Shown: positions 33,393-42,541, counted from the stretch's first letter. The stretch is DNA of 64,000 nucleotides from Planococcus maritimus (GCF_001592825.1 NZ_LTZG01000001.1:1488001-1552000), one strand, 5' to 3'. The notes: generated by a model from the sequence alone, not told the origin. A program made the numbers and translations.

Positions 33393-35036
33393 ATGGCAAC
33401 GGTAAAAAGATTTTGGTTTCAGCTGTGGGCATGGGATGATCAAGCCAAGGCATTACTCAAAGCATTGTTAACTCTTAACGTTTTAGCGATGAGTACTATT
33501 ATTCGTTCGACTCCTGAAAATTACAAAGAACGCAGCACAGAGATGGATTCCAAAAAACCTACTGAAAAATTAGCGAATTATACAAAACCACAATTAATCG
33601 GACTGTTTCTCGGACCCGCGCTTTTCTTAGTGATCAAAACATTCGTCTCACCCGATGACATGTCGGCTACAGCTGTGACTGTTTTGGCTGTAGTTGCTTG
33701 GATTGCCACCTGGTGGGTCACAGAGGCCATGCCGATCCCTATCACTTCCTTGCTTCCATTATTATTGTTCCCGCTTCTTGGCGTGATGGAAACGGGCGCA
33801 GTGTCTGCGAACTATGGCGATCCATTAATTTTCCTTTTCGCCGGAAGTTTTATGATAGCGCTATCAATGGAGAAGTGGAATTTACACAAACGTATCGCTT
33901 TGTCGATCATTTCATTTGTCGGTACGAATCCAAGCACCTTGATTCTCGGGTTCATGGTGGCAACTGCGTTTCTATCCATGTTCATCTCCAATACAGCTAC
34001 TACTATGATGATGGTGCCGATCAGCCTTGCCGTCACTAAACATGTGGCAGATTCCCTTAAACAAAACAGTGAAATCGATACCTCTCCTGGCAAGTTCCCC
34101 TTCGGAACAGCTTTAATGCTCGGAACTGCCTACGCAGCAACCATCGGTGGGTTCGGTTCGCTCGTTGGTGCACCAGCCAATATTATTTTGGCTGCTACCG
34201 TCAGCACTTTGTATGATGTAGAAATCTCATTTGCACGTTGGCTCATGTTTGGGGTGCCTTTAGTAGCTTTGTTGATTCCGATCATTTGGCTTTATTTGAC
34301 GAAAGTTGCTTTTCCACTGAAGTTAAATAGCATTCCAGGCGGGAAAGACATCGTCAAGAAAGAACTAAGCGGATTAGGAAAAATGAGCTACGAAGAAAAA
34401 GTGGTATTGGCTATCTTCACATTTACGGGTATTGCCTGGATTACCCGCAGCTTTATCCTTAATAACTTCATCCCTGGATTGGATGATACCTTGATCGCTT
34501 TGTTCGCCGGCATTCTTCTTTTTGCTATCCCTGCCAAAAATCAAGGCGGCAACATTTTAGACTGGGACACCATCCTTAAACTGCCTTGGGGTATTTTATG
34601 GCTGTTCGGCGGAGGACTTGCTTTAGCTGCCGGCATCATGGAATCTGGCCTTGACCAATGGATTGGCGGACAATTGACTGGATTCGGCAATATCCCGCTG
34701 TTTCTTACGATCGCCTTGATCGTTGGCACAATTACCGTTATGACTGAATTCACTTCGAATACAGCAACCGCCACGATGGTCTATCCAATCGTTGCAGTTG
34801 CGGCTGCCACACTAGGAACCGATCCGATTGTATTGATGGTTGCCGCCAATATGGGAGCCACGTTTGCTTACATGTTCCCGGTTGCGGCTCCGCCGAATGC
34901 CATTGTTTTCGGAACCGGCTATATTAAAATGAGCACCATGGCATTAACGGGGGTTTGGCTCAATTTGTTCTCTCTCGTTTTCACAGTCATCATCGTTTAC
35001 TTCTATGTCCCATTGATCTTTGGCCACTTGATGTAG
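33393..35036 (+). CDS. sdcS: SLC13/DASS-family sodium-coupled dicarboxylate transporter
   Basis: A 547-residue membrane carrier similar in pattern to Staphylococcus aureus SdcS, which imports succinate, fumarate and malate with sodium. About eleven helices are seen. The two Ser-Asn-Thr motifs for sodium and carboxylate are in FISNTATTMMMVPIS and EFTSNTATATMVYPI, and PPNAIVFGTGYIKM lies near the end. The first 50 residues are an amphipathic extension before the conserved part; a later ATG (at 33543) has a poorer ribosome site. It diverges from ttuC across the GTATAC operators, so the cargo is probably tartrate or malate. Confidence 0.92.
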   Translation: MATVKRFWFQLWAWDDQAKALLKALLTLNVLAMSTIIRSTPENYKERSTEMDSKKPTEKLANYTKPQLIGLFLGPALFLVIKTFVSPDDMSATAVTVLAVVAWIATWWVTEAMPIPITSLLPLLLFPLLGVMETGAVSANYGDPLIFLFAGSFMIALSMEKWNLHKRIALSIISFVGTNPSTLILGFMVATAFLSMFISNTATTMMMVPISLAVTKHVADSLKQNSEIDTSPGKFPFGTALMLGTAYAATIGGFGSLVGAPANIILAATVSTLYDVEISFARWLMFGVPLVALLIPIIWLYLTKVAFPLKLNSIPGGKDIVKKELSGLGKMSYEEKVVLAIFTFTGIAWITRSFILNNFIPGLDDTLIALFAGILLFAIPAKNQGGNILDWDTILKLPWGILWLFGGGLALAAGIMESGLDQWIGGQLTGFGNIPLFLTIALIVGTITVMTEFTSNTATATMVYPIVAVAAATLGTDPIVLMVAANMGATFAYMFPVAAPPNAIVFGTGYIKMSTMALTGVWLNLFSLVFTVIIVYFYVPLIFGHLM

Positions 35037-35050
35037 CTCAATCGGTACAT

Positions 35051-35090
35051 TAAAAGACTGCCTCTCTAAATTAGAGAAGGCAGTCTTTTA
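35051..35090. terminator. Bidirectional terminator, transporter/GntR
   Basis: Arms AAAAGACTGCCTCTCTA and TAGAGAAGGCAGTCTTTT with a short AAT loop. The GntR stop codon lies inside the right flank of the stem, so the two convergent genes share one very compact end. Confidence 0.93.
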
Positions 35091-35804
35091 ATTTCCATCC
35101 ACTTTCAATTGATTGATCTTCCCGAGCACTTCAAGTATTTCTTTTTGGGCTCGTCTTCTATGTGATTGAATTAGCATGCTTGCAGCTTTGCCATCTTTAG
35201 CAAGCATGCAAAAAACGATCGCTTTATGTTCGACAATCGAACGCATCGGAAGAGGGCGGTCATTGATAGTAAACAATCTTGCCCGGTACGACTGGTCAGC
35301 AAAACTATCAATTACGGTTTTTAACCGTTTGTTGCGGGCATATTCAATGATTTTTGAATGAAAGAGATCATCCAGGTAAGACCATTTTTTCAAATCCTCT
35401 TGCGCAAGAGCTGCTTGCTGTTCCTCGATAATGGCTTCTAACTGGTCTAGCTCTTGCTTTGTAGCGTTTTGCGTTGCCATATCTATGGCTAGGCTATCCA
35501 AAGTCGTGATAATTTCATACACTTCTTTTAGATCTTCTTGTTCAATAGGCTCTACAATGAACCCGCGACGCGGGACCAAGCGAACAACCCCTTCAATCTC
35601 TAAACGCACCAAGGCTTCCCTGACAGGTGTACGGCTCATTTGCAAGGCTTCGCTGATCTCGCGTTCGAGAAGGGCAGTCCCAGGTGGAAGGATTAAATCA
35701 CGAATGGCCAACCGAATGGTATGGTACGCCCGCTGAGGCAAGCGGTACTCGTCCATGCCTTGTAAATTCCCGATAAATAGCTGAAGTTCGTCGTCTCTAT
35801 ACAT
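35088..35804 (-). CDS. GntR-family regulator (FadR/VanR subfamily)
   Basis: A 238-residue regulator. The N-terminal winged helix-turn-helix contains LEREISEALQMSRTPVREAL and VRRL-type wing residues LVPRRGFIV (about residues 35-85). The all-helical C-terminal FCD domain has the metal/ligand His-containing FHSKIIEYARN and VEHKAIVFCML. FCD regulators respond to carboxylates. It converges on the DASS gene and probably controls the ttuC and transporter promoters through GTATAC sites. No such site was seen before its own gene. Confidence 0.9.
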   Translation of the reverse strand: MYRDDELQLFIGNLQGMDEYRLPQRAYHTIRLAIRDLILPPGTALLEREISEALQMSRTPVREALVRLEIEGVVRLVPRRGFIVEPIEQEDLKEVYEIITTLDSLAIDMATQNATKQELDQLEAIIEEQQAALAQEDLKKWSYLDDLFHSKIIEYARNKRLKTVIDSFADQSYRARLFTINDRPLPMRSIVEHKAIVFCMLAKDGKAASMLIQSHRRRAQKEILEVLGKINQLKVDGN

Positions 35805-35985
35805 ATTTTCTCCACTCCAAACTATTTCGTCTTTGACAGTATTTTAACATAAGCAATTCCAGTTAATTATAACGACAATAATTTTGGGTTACAATATTGG
35901 GCGGCCCTGTTCTCACTGCTTCTTTACTCACTCCACAAGCTCCTATTCACCCGATTCCAGTGCATTAGTCTACCCTTGATTTTAA

Positions 35986-36013
35986 TTGACTTCTTTCCTA
36001 CAAGGGTTATAAT
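35986..36013 (+). promoter_or_regulatory. tyrS promoter
   Basis: TTGACT (35986-35991), 16 bases, TATAAT (36008-36013), about 60 bases before the T-box leader. The rest of 35805-35985 is AT-rich and has no gene. Confidence 0.85.
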
Positions 36014-36071
36014 GGAAAACAATATCCGCATAACGAATATTTGCCCAAGCATTTCGGCATATAAGAACAAA

Positions 36072-36337
36072 AGCGATGATAAGAACGAGTACCTGTGACT
36101 GAAGCATACAGAAAGCGGCCGGTTGATGAGAGGCGCATGCGGTGTCTGGGGAAATACCTCTTTGAGCTGTGTACCGAACTTTTAGTAGGCTACACCGGAG
36201 TTGCATCCGTAATCCGTGCAGGAGTATCGCTTCGGCCGTACTTTCCAAGGGAAGCTGTGCGAGCAGTTTCCAAACTAAGGTGGTAACACGCATATCCGCG
36301 TCCTTTAGGGTTTTTCCCTAGAGGGCGCTTTTTTGTA
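36072..36337 (+). ncRNA. T-box riboswitch (tyrosine-specific) with terminator
   Basis: The leader begins near AAGCGATGATAAGAACGAG, with the specifier loop GAGTACC giving a UAC (Tyr) codon at 36090-36092. The T-box bulge region AACTAAGGTGGTAACACG is at 36273-36290. The terminator GCGTCCTTTAGGG / CCCTAGAGGGCGC, then TTTTTT, spans about 36297-36336. Uncharged tRNA-Tyr should favour the antiterminator and switch on tyrS. Reading frames on both strands here are shadows. Confidence 0.93.
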
Positions 36338-36387
36338 TTCTGATCGTTTTTGCGATATGGCCCATTCCAAGATAAGGAGATGTTAGC

Positions 36388-37602
36388 ATGCTACTCACAC
36401 CCGCTGAACAACTGAAAATCATCGAAAAAGGAGCCGCCGAAATCATCGACGAAGGCGAATTGCTCGAAAAACTCGAGCGCTCATACAACGAACAGCGCCC
36501 GCTGACGATCAAGCTAGGGCTCGATCCATCGGCACCAGATATCCACCTTGGCCATGCCGTCGTTTTGCGCAAGATCAAGCAATTACAAGACCTCGGCCAC
36601 CAGGCGGTCATTTTAATTGGCGACTTTACGGGGCGCATCGGCGACCCTTCCGGCAAAGCCAAAGGACGGACCGCGCTCAGTGATGAAGCGGTACGGGAGA
36701 ATGCGGAAACTTACTACGAACAGATTTTCAAAGTGCTTGATAAAACGAAAACGACAGTACGCTTTAATAGCGAATGGCTGTCGAAGCTGAATTTCGAGGA
36801 AGTGTTGAAGCTTGCCGCAAGCACATCGGTCGCGCGCATGCTCGAGCGGGACGATTTCCAGAACCGCTACCAAAATCAGTCGCCAATCGGCCTGCACGAA
36901 TTTTTCTATCCGCTCATGCAAGCCTACGATTCCGTTGAAATAGGGGCCGATATTGAAATCGGCGGCACCGATCAAACCTTCAACATTTTGATGGGCCGCA
37001 CGCTTCAAAAGCATATGGGACTGGAAAAACAAGTCGCCATCTTCATGCCGATTATCGAAGGGCTCGACGGCGTGGAAAAAATGAGCAAAAGCCTTGGCAA
37101 TTACATCGGCGTCAGCGAGGCGCCTGAAGTCATGTTCAAAAAAGTCATGGAAATTCCAGATCCTCTAGTCTTCAAGTACTTCGAACTGACGACAGATGAG
37201 CATCCCTTAGCGATTGAATCCTTGCTCGACCGGCTAGAAGACGGCGAAAACCCGCGAAATATCAAACTCGAACTGGCTGAAATCATCACGGGGCTCTACC
37301 ATGGCGACGAAGCGATGAAAAAAGCGAAAGATTATTTCGAGACGGCTTTCCAAAAACGCGAAATCCCGGAAGACATTCCTTCACTACGGGTGGAAAACGG
37401 CAAGGAACGCATCGAAGACATCATCCCGCAATTGGTGAAACAGGAATTCGTCCGCAGCAAAAGCGAATTCCTCCGACTGATCGAACAAAACGGGGTATCG
37501 TTTAACGGTGATAAACTGACACACGAAGAACTCGGTACCGCCATCCAGAACGGCGACGTCCTGCAGATCGGCAAAAAACGCTTTTTGCGTCTTGAAAAAT
37601 AG
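36388..37602 (+). CDS. tyrS: Tyrosyl-tRNA synthetase
   Basis: A 404-residue class I aminoacyl-tRNA synthetase that charges tRNA-Tyr. The HIGH-type motif is HLGH (residues 53-56) and the KMSKS loop is complete (VEKMSKSLGN, about 229-238). The C-terminal S4-type RNA-binding domain contains RLIEQNGVSFNGDKL. Details such as GDFTGRIGDPSGK fit the TyrZ-like lineage. AAGGAGATG precedes the ATG. It is expressed alone, under the T-box leader, and ends with a strong terminator. Confidence 0.97.
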   Translation: MLLTPAEQLKIIEKGAAEIIDEGELLEKLERSYNEQRPLTIKLGLDPSAPDIHLGHAVVLRKIKQLQDLGHQAVILIGDFTGRIGDPSGKAKGRTALSDEAVRENAETYYEQIFKVLDKTKTTVRFNSEWLSKLNFEEVLKLAASTSVARMLERDDFQNRYQNQSPIGLHEFFYPLMQAYDSVEIGADIEIGGTDQTFNILMGRTLQKHMGLEKQVAIFMPIIEGLDGVEKMSKSLGNYIGVSEAPEVMFKKVMEIPDPLVFKYFELTTDEHPLAIESLLDRLEDGENPRNIKLELAEIITGLYHGDEAMKKAKDYFETAFQKREIPEDIPSLRVENGKERIEDIIPQLVKQEFVRSKSEFLRLIEQNGVSFNGDKLTHEELGTAIQNGDVLQIGKKRFLRLEK

Positions 37603-37610
37603 TCATAGGA

Positions 37611-37646
37611 AAAGGCGCAGAAACGGACATCCGTTTCTGCGCCTTT
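37611..37646. terminator. Bidirectional terminator, tyrS/aldA
   Basis: Perfect arms AAAGGCGCAGAAACGG and CCGTTTCTGCGCCTTT with an ACAT loop, between convergent genes. Confidence 0.94.
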
Positions 37647-37653
37647 ATTCACT

Positions 37654-39096
37654 TTATTTTTTATACTGCATGTAAACAACTTGTGTCGCAAGGAAGTCTT
37701 CCATGCCGTGCTTGCCATCTGCCCCGCCGAGTCCGGATTGGCGCATGCCGGCGTGATAGCCTTGTACTGCTTCGAAGTTTTCGCGGTTGACGTAGGTTTC
37801 GCCAAATTTCATTTCATTGACGACACGCATGGCTTCGTTCAAGTCGTCTGTATAAACAGAAGATGACAAGCCGTAGACAGTGTCATTAGCCATGTCAATC
37901 GCTTCTTCGATGGTGCTGAAGGTCGTCATCGGCAGCACCGGACCGAAGATTTCTTCACGCATAATATCAGAGTCGTGGGTGACGTTCGTCAAAATGGTCG
38001 GCTTGTAGAAGAAGCCGGCATTCTGATCTGCGCGCTCCCCGCCTGTTGCAACGGACGCCCCTTGTGCTACAGCATCTTTGACCATGCCTTCGACTGTCTC
38101 TAAGCGGTCCTGGCTGATCAATGGTCCCATCGTAACGTCTTTGCTTTCTCTCGGATCGCCGAGTTTTGTCGCTTCAAATGCTTGAACCAGTTTTTGGGTG
38201 AATTCTTCGGCGACACTTTCATGGACATACAAGCGCTCGGCATTCGTGCACGCTTGCCCGCCGTTTGCGAGTCTTGATGTGGTGATGGCTTTTGCGGCCA
38301 AGTCCAAGTCGGCGTGTTGCGTGACGATAGCTGGGGCTTTGCCGCCAAGTTCGAGATTGACCTTGGTAATGTTTTGCGCTGCGGCTTCCATCACTTTCGT
38401 ACCAGCCGGCAAGCTGCCTGTCATGGTAATCATCTGTACCTTCTTGTGCGAGGCTAGCGCATTGCCGATTTCCGAGCCGGTACCGGTCACGACATTGTAA
38501 ACGCCTGCTGGAATTTCTTCCATCGCATCGACGATTTTCGTGAATTCCATGGCGGTGTTCGGAGTTTGCTGGCTCGGCTTGATGACGATCGTGCAGCCTG
38601 TGACGAGCGCAGTCGCGACTTTCCGGGCCAGAATGAACACCGGGAAGTTCCAAGGAATGATGCCTGCCACGACGCCAATCGGCTTTTTGTAGACCAGAAT
38701 ATTTTCATTCGGGCGGTCGCTTGGGACGATTTCCCCTTCGATCCGTCTTGCCCATTCGGACATATAATGGAAATAGTCAATCGCGAGGTCGACTTCGCCG
38801 CTCGCCAGTTCATAGTCTTTTCCTTGCTCTTCTTGCAATAAGTCGATAAATTTGTCGCGGTTTTCAGCAATTTTATCGCCCAGTTTGCGGACAATTTTCC
38901 CGCGTTCGATGTTTGGCGTCAGTTCCCACGCTTGCTGGGCCTGATGTGCTGCTTCTACTGCTTTGTTGACATCTTGTTCCGTGCCTTTTGGAATCTTGGA
39001 AATCACTTGTTCCGTTGCCGGATTGATAATGTCGATCCATTCGTCTCCAGTAGATGTTATATATTCGCCGTTCACGTACATTTGGTGAGTTCGCAA
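37654..39096 (-). CDS. aldA: NAD-dependent aldehyde dehydrogenase, AldA-like
   Basis: A 480-residue aldehyde dehydrogenase that closely follows Escherichia coli AldA (lactaldehyde/glycolaldehyde dehydrogenase). It has INPATEQVISKIP, the catalytic-region IIPWNFPVF, Glu in LELGGKAPAIV and the catalytic Cys in NGGQACTNAERLYV. The C-terminus FGETYVNRENFEAVQGYHAG also matches AldA. It oxidises lactaldehyde, glycolaldehyde or similar aldehydes to acids. The start is TTG at 39096, with AGGAGG eight bases upstream. It is a single-gene unit; a link to glycolate or glycerate metabolism is inference. Confidence 0.9.
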   Translation of the reverse strand: MRTHQMYVNGEYITSTGDEWIDIINPATEQVISKIPKGTEQDVNKAVEAAHQAQQAWELTPNIERGKIVRKLGDKIAENRDKFIDLLQEEQGKDYELASGEVDLAIDYFHYMSEWARRIEGEIVPSDRPNENILVYKKPIGVVAGIIPWNFPVFILARKVATALVTGCTIVIKPSQQTPNTAMEFTKIVDAMEEIPAGVYNVVTGTGSEIGNALASHKKVQMITMTGSLPAGTKVMEAAAQNITKVNLELGGKAPAIVTQHADLDLAAKAITTSRLANGGQACTNAERLYVHESVAEEFTQKLVQAFEATKLGDPRESKDVTMGPLISQDRLETVEGMVKDAVAQGASVATGGERADQNAGFFYKPTILTNVTHDSDIMREEIFGPVLPMTTFSTIEEAIDMANDTVYGLSSSVYTDDLNEAMRVVNEMKFGETYVNRENFEAVQGYHAGMRQSGLGGADGKHGMEDFLATQVVYMQYKK

Positions 39097-39189
39097 AAGA
39101 TCTCCTCCTAATTTTTCTAATTAGTAGGTTTTTCCCTTTTCCGTTACCGGTAAACTTGGCCTTCTGCCCTAAGCTGCTTAGACACGACG

Positions 39190-39879
39190 TCAGGTCTTTC
39201 CTAAAAATCGCGTTTCCACTGCTTCTTCATATCCTTTTCTTACACGGTAAGCCTTGGCATATGGGCGCGAACTGACAGCAACGTGTAAGCCATCGCCAAT
39301 AAAATGAAGCGCTACGCCGTCATCTGCGGCGAGCCCAGGCTTGATCTGCTCTTGCTGGAGCAGCCGCTGGAACACCGGGCGCCGGTCTACTTCCCCGTCG
39401 TAATGAGGGCAATTGCTGCCAGACAAAAAGCCTAGGCACGACAGTGGATGAAGTTCGTCGCCGTAAGAATCGGTGACGCCTTGTTCGAACCAACAAATCG
39501 ACCCGGCGCTGATGCCGGCTAGGATGATTCCTTGATTCCAGGCTTTTTCGATGATCCGGTCCAAGCCCCATTCCCGCCACAACGCGAGCAAATTTTTCGT
39601 ATTGCCCCCACCGACATACAGAATGTCCTGAGACAAAACGAACTCTTCAAGTGCTTGTGCGGGCGGCTTAAATAACGACAGATGCGAAGGCTCGCAGTCA
39701 TGCTGTTCAAAAAAATCATAAAAGCGCGCGATATAGCTGTCTGCATCGCCGCTCGCCGTCGGGATAAAGCAGATTTTCGGCGTTTTTTTCGGTGATTGTT
39801 CCAGTATGTATAAGTCAAGCAGGGGATTGTCTGGCTCCATCGAGAAGCCGCCTCCGCCGAGTGCGATAATTTGTTTCAT
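39190..39879 (-). CDS. pepE: Peptidase E-like S51 serine peptidase
   Basis: A 229-residue protein of the peptidase E / class I glutamine-amidotransferase-like fold. The nucleophile elbow GISAGSICWF (Ser near residue 119) is that of S51 peptidases, and ALGGGGFSME and YVGGGNTKNLLALW match the family. PepE cuts Asp-X dipeptides; others of the fold differ, so the substrate is inferred. The frame extends upstream, but AGGAGG precedes the ATG at 39879. It follows a zinc-ribbon gene on the same strand after 38 bases. Confidence 0.85.
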   Translation of the reverse strand: MKQIIALGGGGFSMEPDNPLLDLYILEQSPKKTPKICFIPTASGDADSYIARFYDFFEQHDCEPSHLSLFKPPAQALEEFVLSQDILYVGGGNTKNLLALWREWGLDRIIEKAWNQGIILAGISAGSICWFEQGVTDSYGDELHPLSCLGFLSGSNCPHYDGEVDRRPVFQRLLQQEQIKPGLAADDGVALHFIGDGLHVAVSSRPYAKAYRVRKGYEEAVETRFLGKT

Positions 39880-39917
39880 TGGGTTTCCTCCTGGCATTTG
39901 TAGGTGTCTAGTTCTCT

Positions 39918-40250
39918 TCACTCAAGCGCTGCAATTCTCCTGCCACTTCCATCGGTTTTACTTGGATAGTTTGCAACTCTTCCAGCCTGACCGATCCTCT
40001 CCCCCCCATACAATTCTTTCTCTTTTTGTTTGCTTAACCGAATGTAGTATGGAAACAACACGATCAGCAGCAGCCCGATCGTCCCGCTCATATACCCGAG
40101 ACCCATTAAAAATCCGCCATTCTTAAACGACACATATTGTCGTTCACCACAAGTCGCACAGGTTTTGCCGTCCTTTGCCATGCCTAGTTTCCAGATGTCT
40201 GTCGCTTTCCATTTGGTTCCACAATTTGTGCAATGTGCCACACGTTTCAC
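39918..40250 (-). CDS. CxxC-20-CxxC zinc-ribbon membrane protein
   Basis: A 110-residue protein of the TIGR04104 type. An N-terminal zinc ribbon has CTNC and CATC about 20 residues apart, then one hydrophobic segment (about residues 49-70) and a basic tail. The function is unknown. A run of seven G on the coding strand (40007-40013) lies just after the membrane segment; a one-base slip there would give a shorter tail, so the last 35 residues are less certain. AAGGG precedes the ATG. It may be co-transcribed with pepE. Confidence 0.8.
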   Translation of the reverse strand: MKRVAHCTNCGTKWKATDIWKLGMAKDGKTCATCGERQYVSFKNGGFLMGLGYMSGTIGLLLIVLFPYYIRLSKQKEKELYGGERIGQAGRVANYPSKTDGSGRRIAALE

Positions 40251-40375
40251 CCTTCCTTCATCTGCTTTCTTTTATTGAATCATAAAGCCTTCACTTATCT
40301 TGTGCTTCTCAATGCCTTTGATTATGTTACGCTCGTTTCCGGAAATGGTTTCACACCCAACTTTAAAATCTCCAC

Positions 40376-40405
40376 AAAAAAGCCGCCAGAAATTTCCTGG
40401 CGGCT
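40376..40405 (-). terminator. Terminator of the Zur-controlled operon
   Basis: Arms AGCCGCCAG and CTGGCGGCT with a 7-base loop. On the minus strand TTTTTGTGG follows. It lies about 20 bases after the last gene of the yciC-rpmG-rpsN operon. Confidence 0.9.
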
Positions 40406-40425
40406 GTTGTGCATAGTAATGAAAT

Positions 40426-40779
40426 TTATTCACTAATAAACAAAAACACTTGCTTGTCTTCCTGTCCTGCTTCACCGGCGAAATGGTCTGTATAGTCGAG
40501 CCATTTGGCGCGTTCTTGGCGGGCTTCGATCTTATCACCGAGTTCTGCTTCGATTTGTTGCATCATGGCGGAAACTTCCTTGAACGAGCGGTTGAAGCGG
40601 TAAGCCGCCTGCTCGAAAGGCGAATGGAGCACGAGCAAATGGCGAAATTCCTCTACGGAATCCGCTTGTTCAGCCAGCGCATCTTCCAGTTCTATTATGA
40701 AGCGGTATAATTGCCGATGCTCCTCACCCAGTTTCGCCACTTCGCTTTTCAGCAAATAGGCAATCATGCCATCGTTCAT
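40426..40779 (-). CDS. Unknown helical protein at the end of the Zur operon
   Basis: A 117-residue acidic, largely helical cytosolic protein with no Cys and no membrane segment. It reads MNDGMIAYLLKSEVAKLGEE at the start, and later contains two amphipathic helices around HSPFEQAAYRFNRSFKEV and MMQQIEAELGDKIEARQE. I do not recognise a family. AAAGGAGG precedes the ATG at 40779, which fixes the start inside a longer frame. It follows rpsN after 22 bases with a terminator after it, so it is part of the zinc-starvation operon. A role under zinc limitation is inference from position. Confidence 0.75.
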   Translation of the reverse strand: MNDGMIAYLLKSEVAKLGEEHRQLYRFIIELEDALAEQADSVEEFRHLLVLHSPFEQAAYRFNRSFKEVSAMMQQIEAELGDKIEARQERAKWLDYTDHFAGEAGQEDKQVFLFISE

Positions 40780-40801
40780 TGCCCACGCCTCCTTTATTGT
40801 C

Positions 40802-41071
40802 TTACCAGCTTGATTTTTTGACGCCGGGGATCTGCCCTTTATGTGCAAGGTCGCGGAATGCGATGCGGGACATGCCGAATTTGCGCATGAAACCGCGCGG
40901 GCGTCCAGTCACTTCGCAACGGTTCTTCAAACGGGTCGGCGACGAGTCTTTTGGCAGTTTCGCCAATGCTTCGTGATCGCCTTGCGCTTTCAGTTCTTTG
41001 CGGAGTTCCGCATAGCGCGCCACCATTTCACGTTGTTTTTTATCGCGTGCTACTTTTGATTTTTTGGCCAT
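40802..41071 (-). CDS. rpsN: 30S ribosomal protein S14, zinc-independent form
   Basis: An 89-residue S14 of the C-minus type (YhzA/RpsN2). It lacks the CxxC pairs of the housekeeping zinc form and has the longer N-terminal part. [18 protein letters not shown] and the end [11 protein letters not shown] are typical. In Bacillus, this form replaces the zinc protein when Zur is released under zinc starvation. It lies 39 bases after rpmG and is in the operon headed by yciC. Confidence 0.96.
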   Translation of the reverse strand: MAKKSKVARDKKQREMVARYAELRKELKAQGDHEALAKLPKDSSPTRLKNRCEVTGRPRGFMRKFGMSRIAFRDLAHKGQIPGVKKSSW

Positions 41072-41110
41072 CGATAGGCTCCTCTCTATTATGCAATAAT
41101 TTTCGGTAGA

Positions 41111-41260
41111 TTACTTTGTTTCGCGGTGCAAAGTTACTTTTTTCAAGCGTGGACAGTATTTTTTCAATTCAATGCGCTCCGGATTGTTGCGCTTGTTTTT
41201 CGTCGTCGAATAATTGCGGTCGCCTGTTTCGGTGCAGGCCAGTGTAATGTTCACTCTCAT
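41111..41260 (-). CDS. rpmG: 50S ribosomal protein L33, zinc-independent form
   Basis: A 49-residue L33 (starts [17 protein letters not shown], ends [10 protein letters not shown]). The zinc form has two CxxC pairs; here they read ACTET and YCPRL, so zinc binding is lost. GAGGAACTC is near the ATG. It starts 13 bases after yciC. Zinc-free L33 and S14 together let the cell release zinc from ribosomes. Confidence 0.94.
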   Translation of the reverse strand: MRVNITLACTETGDRNYSTTKNKRNNPERIELKKYCPRLKKVTLHRETK

Positions 41261-41273
41261 ATTGAGTTCCTCC

Positions 41274-42395
41274 TTATTGATGAATAGTTGATGCAGCCGG
41301 CAGTGGATCGTTAAATTGGCTCCAATCCTTAGTCAGCTCTGACTCTGTCAGCAAGCAGTCATTTAAAGACCGCACCATTTCCTGTTGATTCATCCTAATG
41401 CCGATTAATACGAGCTCAGTCATTTTCACGCCATAAGTTTTGTCCCACGCGCCTGCCGTCTCTAAACTTGCAGCAGGACCGGCCTGCGACAACAAAGTAG
41501 CCGTCTCGTCACGTGTGGCAATGCGCAAAAAACCTTTGGCGCGAATCACTTCTACCGGCCAGTCCATGATCCAGTGAAACAGCCGCTCCGGATGAAACGG
41601 TGTCTGACTGCGGTAAACGAAGGAAGCGATGCCATATTCTTCAGTTTCCGGTACATGCTCTTCGTTCAGCTCTTTGATCCATCCTGCGCCTTGGCTCGCT
41701 TTGTCCAAATCGAAGCGTTCGGTATTGAGCACTTCAGAAAGCGGCACCTGTGAACGCTCGGTGCGCAGAATGTTCGCGGACGGATTCAAGGCGCGCAGCA
41801 CGCCGTGGAGTTCTTCTGCTTTTTCTGTTGTCAGCTGGTCCGCTTTGTTTAATAAAATGACGTCTGCAAATTCGATTTGGTCAATCAGCAAATCAGCAAT
41901 TTCCCGTTCATCAGATTCTGTCGCGCCTTCTTTTCGGTCGAGCAAAGTTTCACCGGAAGCGAAATCACGCCAGAAGCCATGCCCGTCAACGACCGTCACC
42001 ATCGTGTCGAGGCGGCACATAGCGGACAGGTCCACACCAATCGTCTCGTCCATATAGCTGAAGGTCTGTGCGACCGGTACCGGTTCGCTGATGCCGGACG
42101 ATTCGATGACGATATAATCAATCTCGCCTTGCTTCACCAATTTTTCGACTTCAACGATCAAGTCTTCACGCAAGGTGCAGCAAATGCAGCCATTTTGCAT
42201 TTCGACCAGCTTTTCTTCTGTGCGGGAAAAGCCGCCGTTTTGGACGAGCGCACTGTCAATATTCACTTCGCTCATGTCGTTGACGATGGCCGCGACTTTC
42301 ATTCCATCCCGATTCGATAGAATATGATTCAATAACGTCGTCTTGCCTGCGCCCAAATATCCGCTCAAGACAGTAATGGGGATGCGCTTATCCAT
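41274..42395 (-). CDS. yciC: CobW/YciC-family GTP-dependent zinc chaperone
   Basis: A 373-residue P-loop GTPase of the COG0523 family. Walker A is [10 protein letters not shown] (about residues 10-19), the metal-binding CxCC is [10 protein letters not shown] (about 70), and [10 protein letters not shown] and NKAD are the later GTPase motifs. The C-terminal CobW_C domain starts near residue 250. YciC-type members hand zinc to target enzymes during starvation. AAGGGAG precedes the ATG at 42395; an in-frame ATG 11 codons earlier is possible. It heads yciC-rpmG-rpsN-unknown behind a Zur box. Confidence 0.93.
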   Translation of the reverse strand: MDKRIPITVLSGYLGAGKTTLLNHILSNRDGMKVAAIVNDMSEVNIDSALVQNGGFSRTEEKLVEMQNGCICCTLREDLIVEVEKLVKQGEIDYIVIESSGISEPVPVAQTFSYMDETIGVDLSAMCRLDTMVTVVDGHGFWRDFASGETLLDRKEGATESDEREIADLLIDQIEFADVILLNKADQLTTEKAEELHGVLRALNPSANILRTERSQVPLSEVLNTERFDLDKASQGAGWIKELNEEHVPETEEYGIASFVYRSQTPFHPERLFHWIMDWPVEVIRAKGFLRIATRDETATLLSQAGPAASLETAGAWDKTYGVKMTELVLIGIRMNQQEMVRSLNDCLLTESELTKDWSQFNDPLPAASTIHQ

Positions 42396-42426
42396 CTTAT
42401 CTAACTCCCTTATGATCTCAATCAAC

Positions 42427-42478
42427 AAATCGTAACGATTACGTTTTATATATTAAAGCGCTTTGTTCATTTGTGCAA
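42427..42478 (-). promoter_or_regulatory. Zur-controlled promoter of yciC operon
   Basis: The Zur box AAATCGTAACGATTACGTTT (42427-42446) matches the Bacillus consensus AAATCGTAATNATTACGATT closely. On the minus strand TTGCAC (42478-42473), 17 bases, TAATAT (42455-42450). The box covers the transcription start. Confidence 0.9.
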
Positions 42479-42541
42479 GTATTTTTCAGCAGAATCTTCA
42501 TTCTGCTGTTTCCATCTGAGTCCCACTTCTGTCGAAACTAC

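Noticed and set aside
35982-36293. Open frames on both strands over the tyrS leader
   Set aside because: The T-box specifier loop, T-box sequence and terminator explain the conservation; no translation signals are present.
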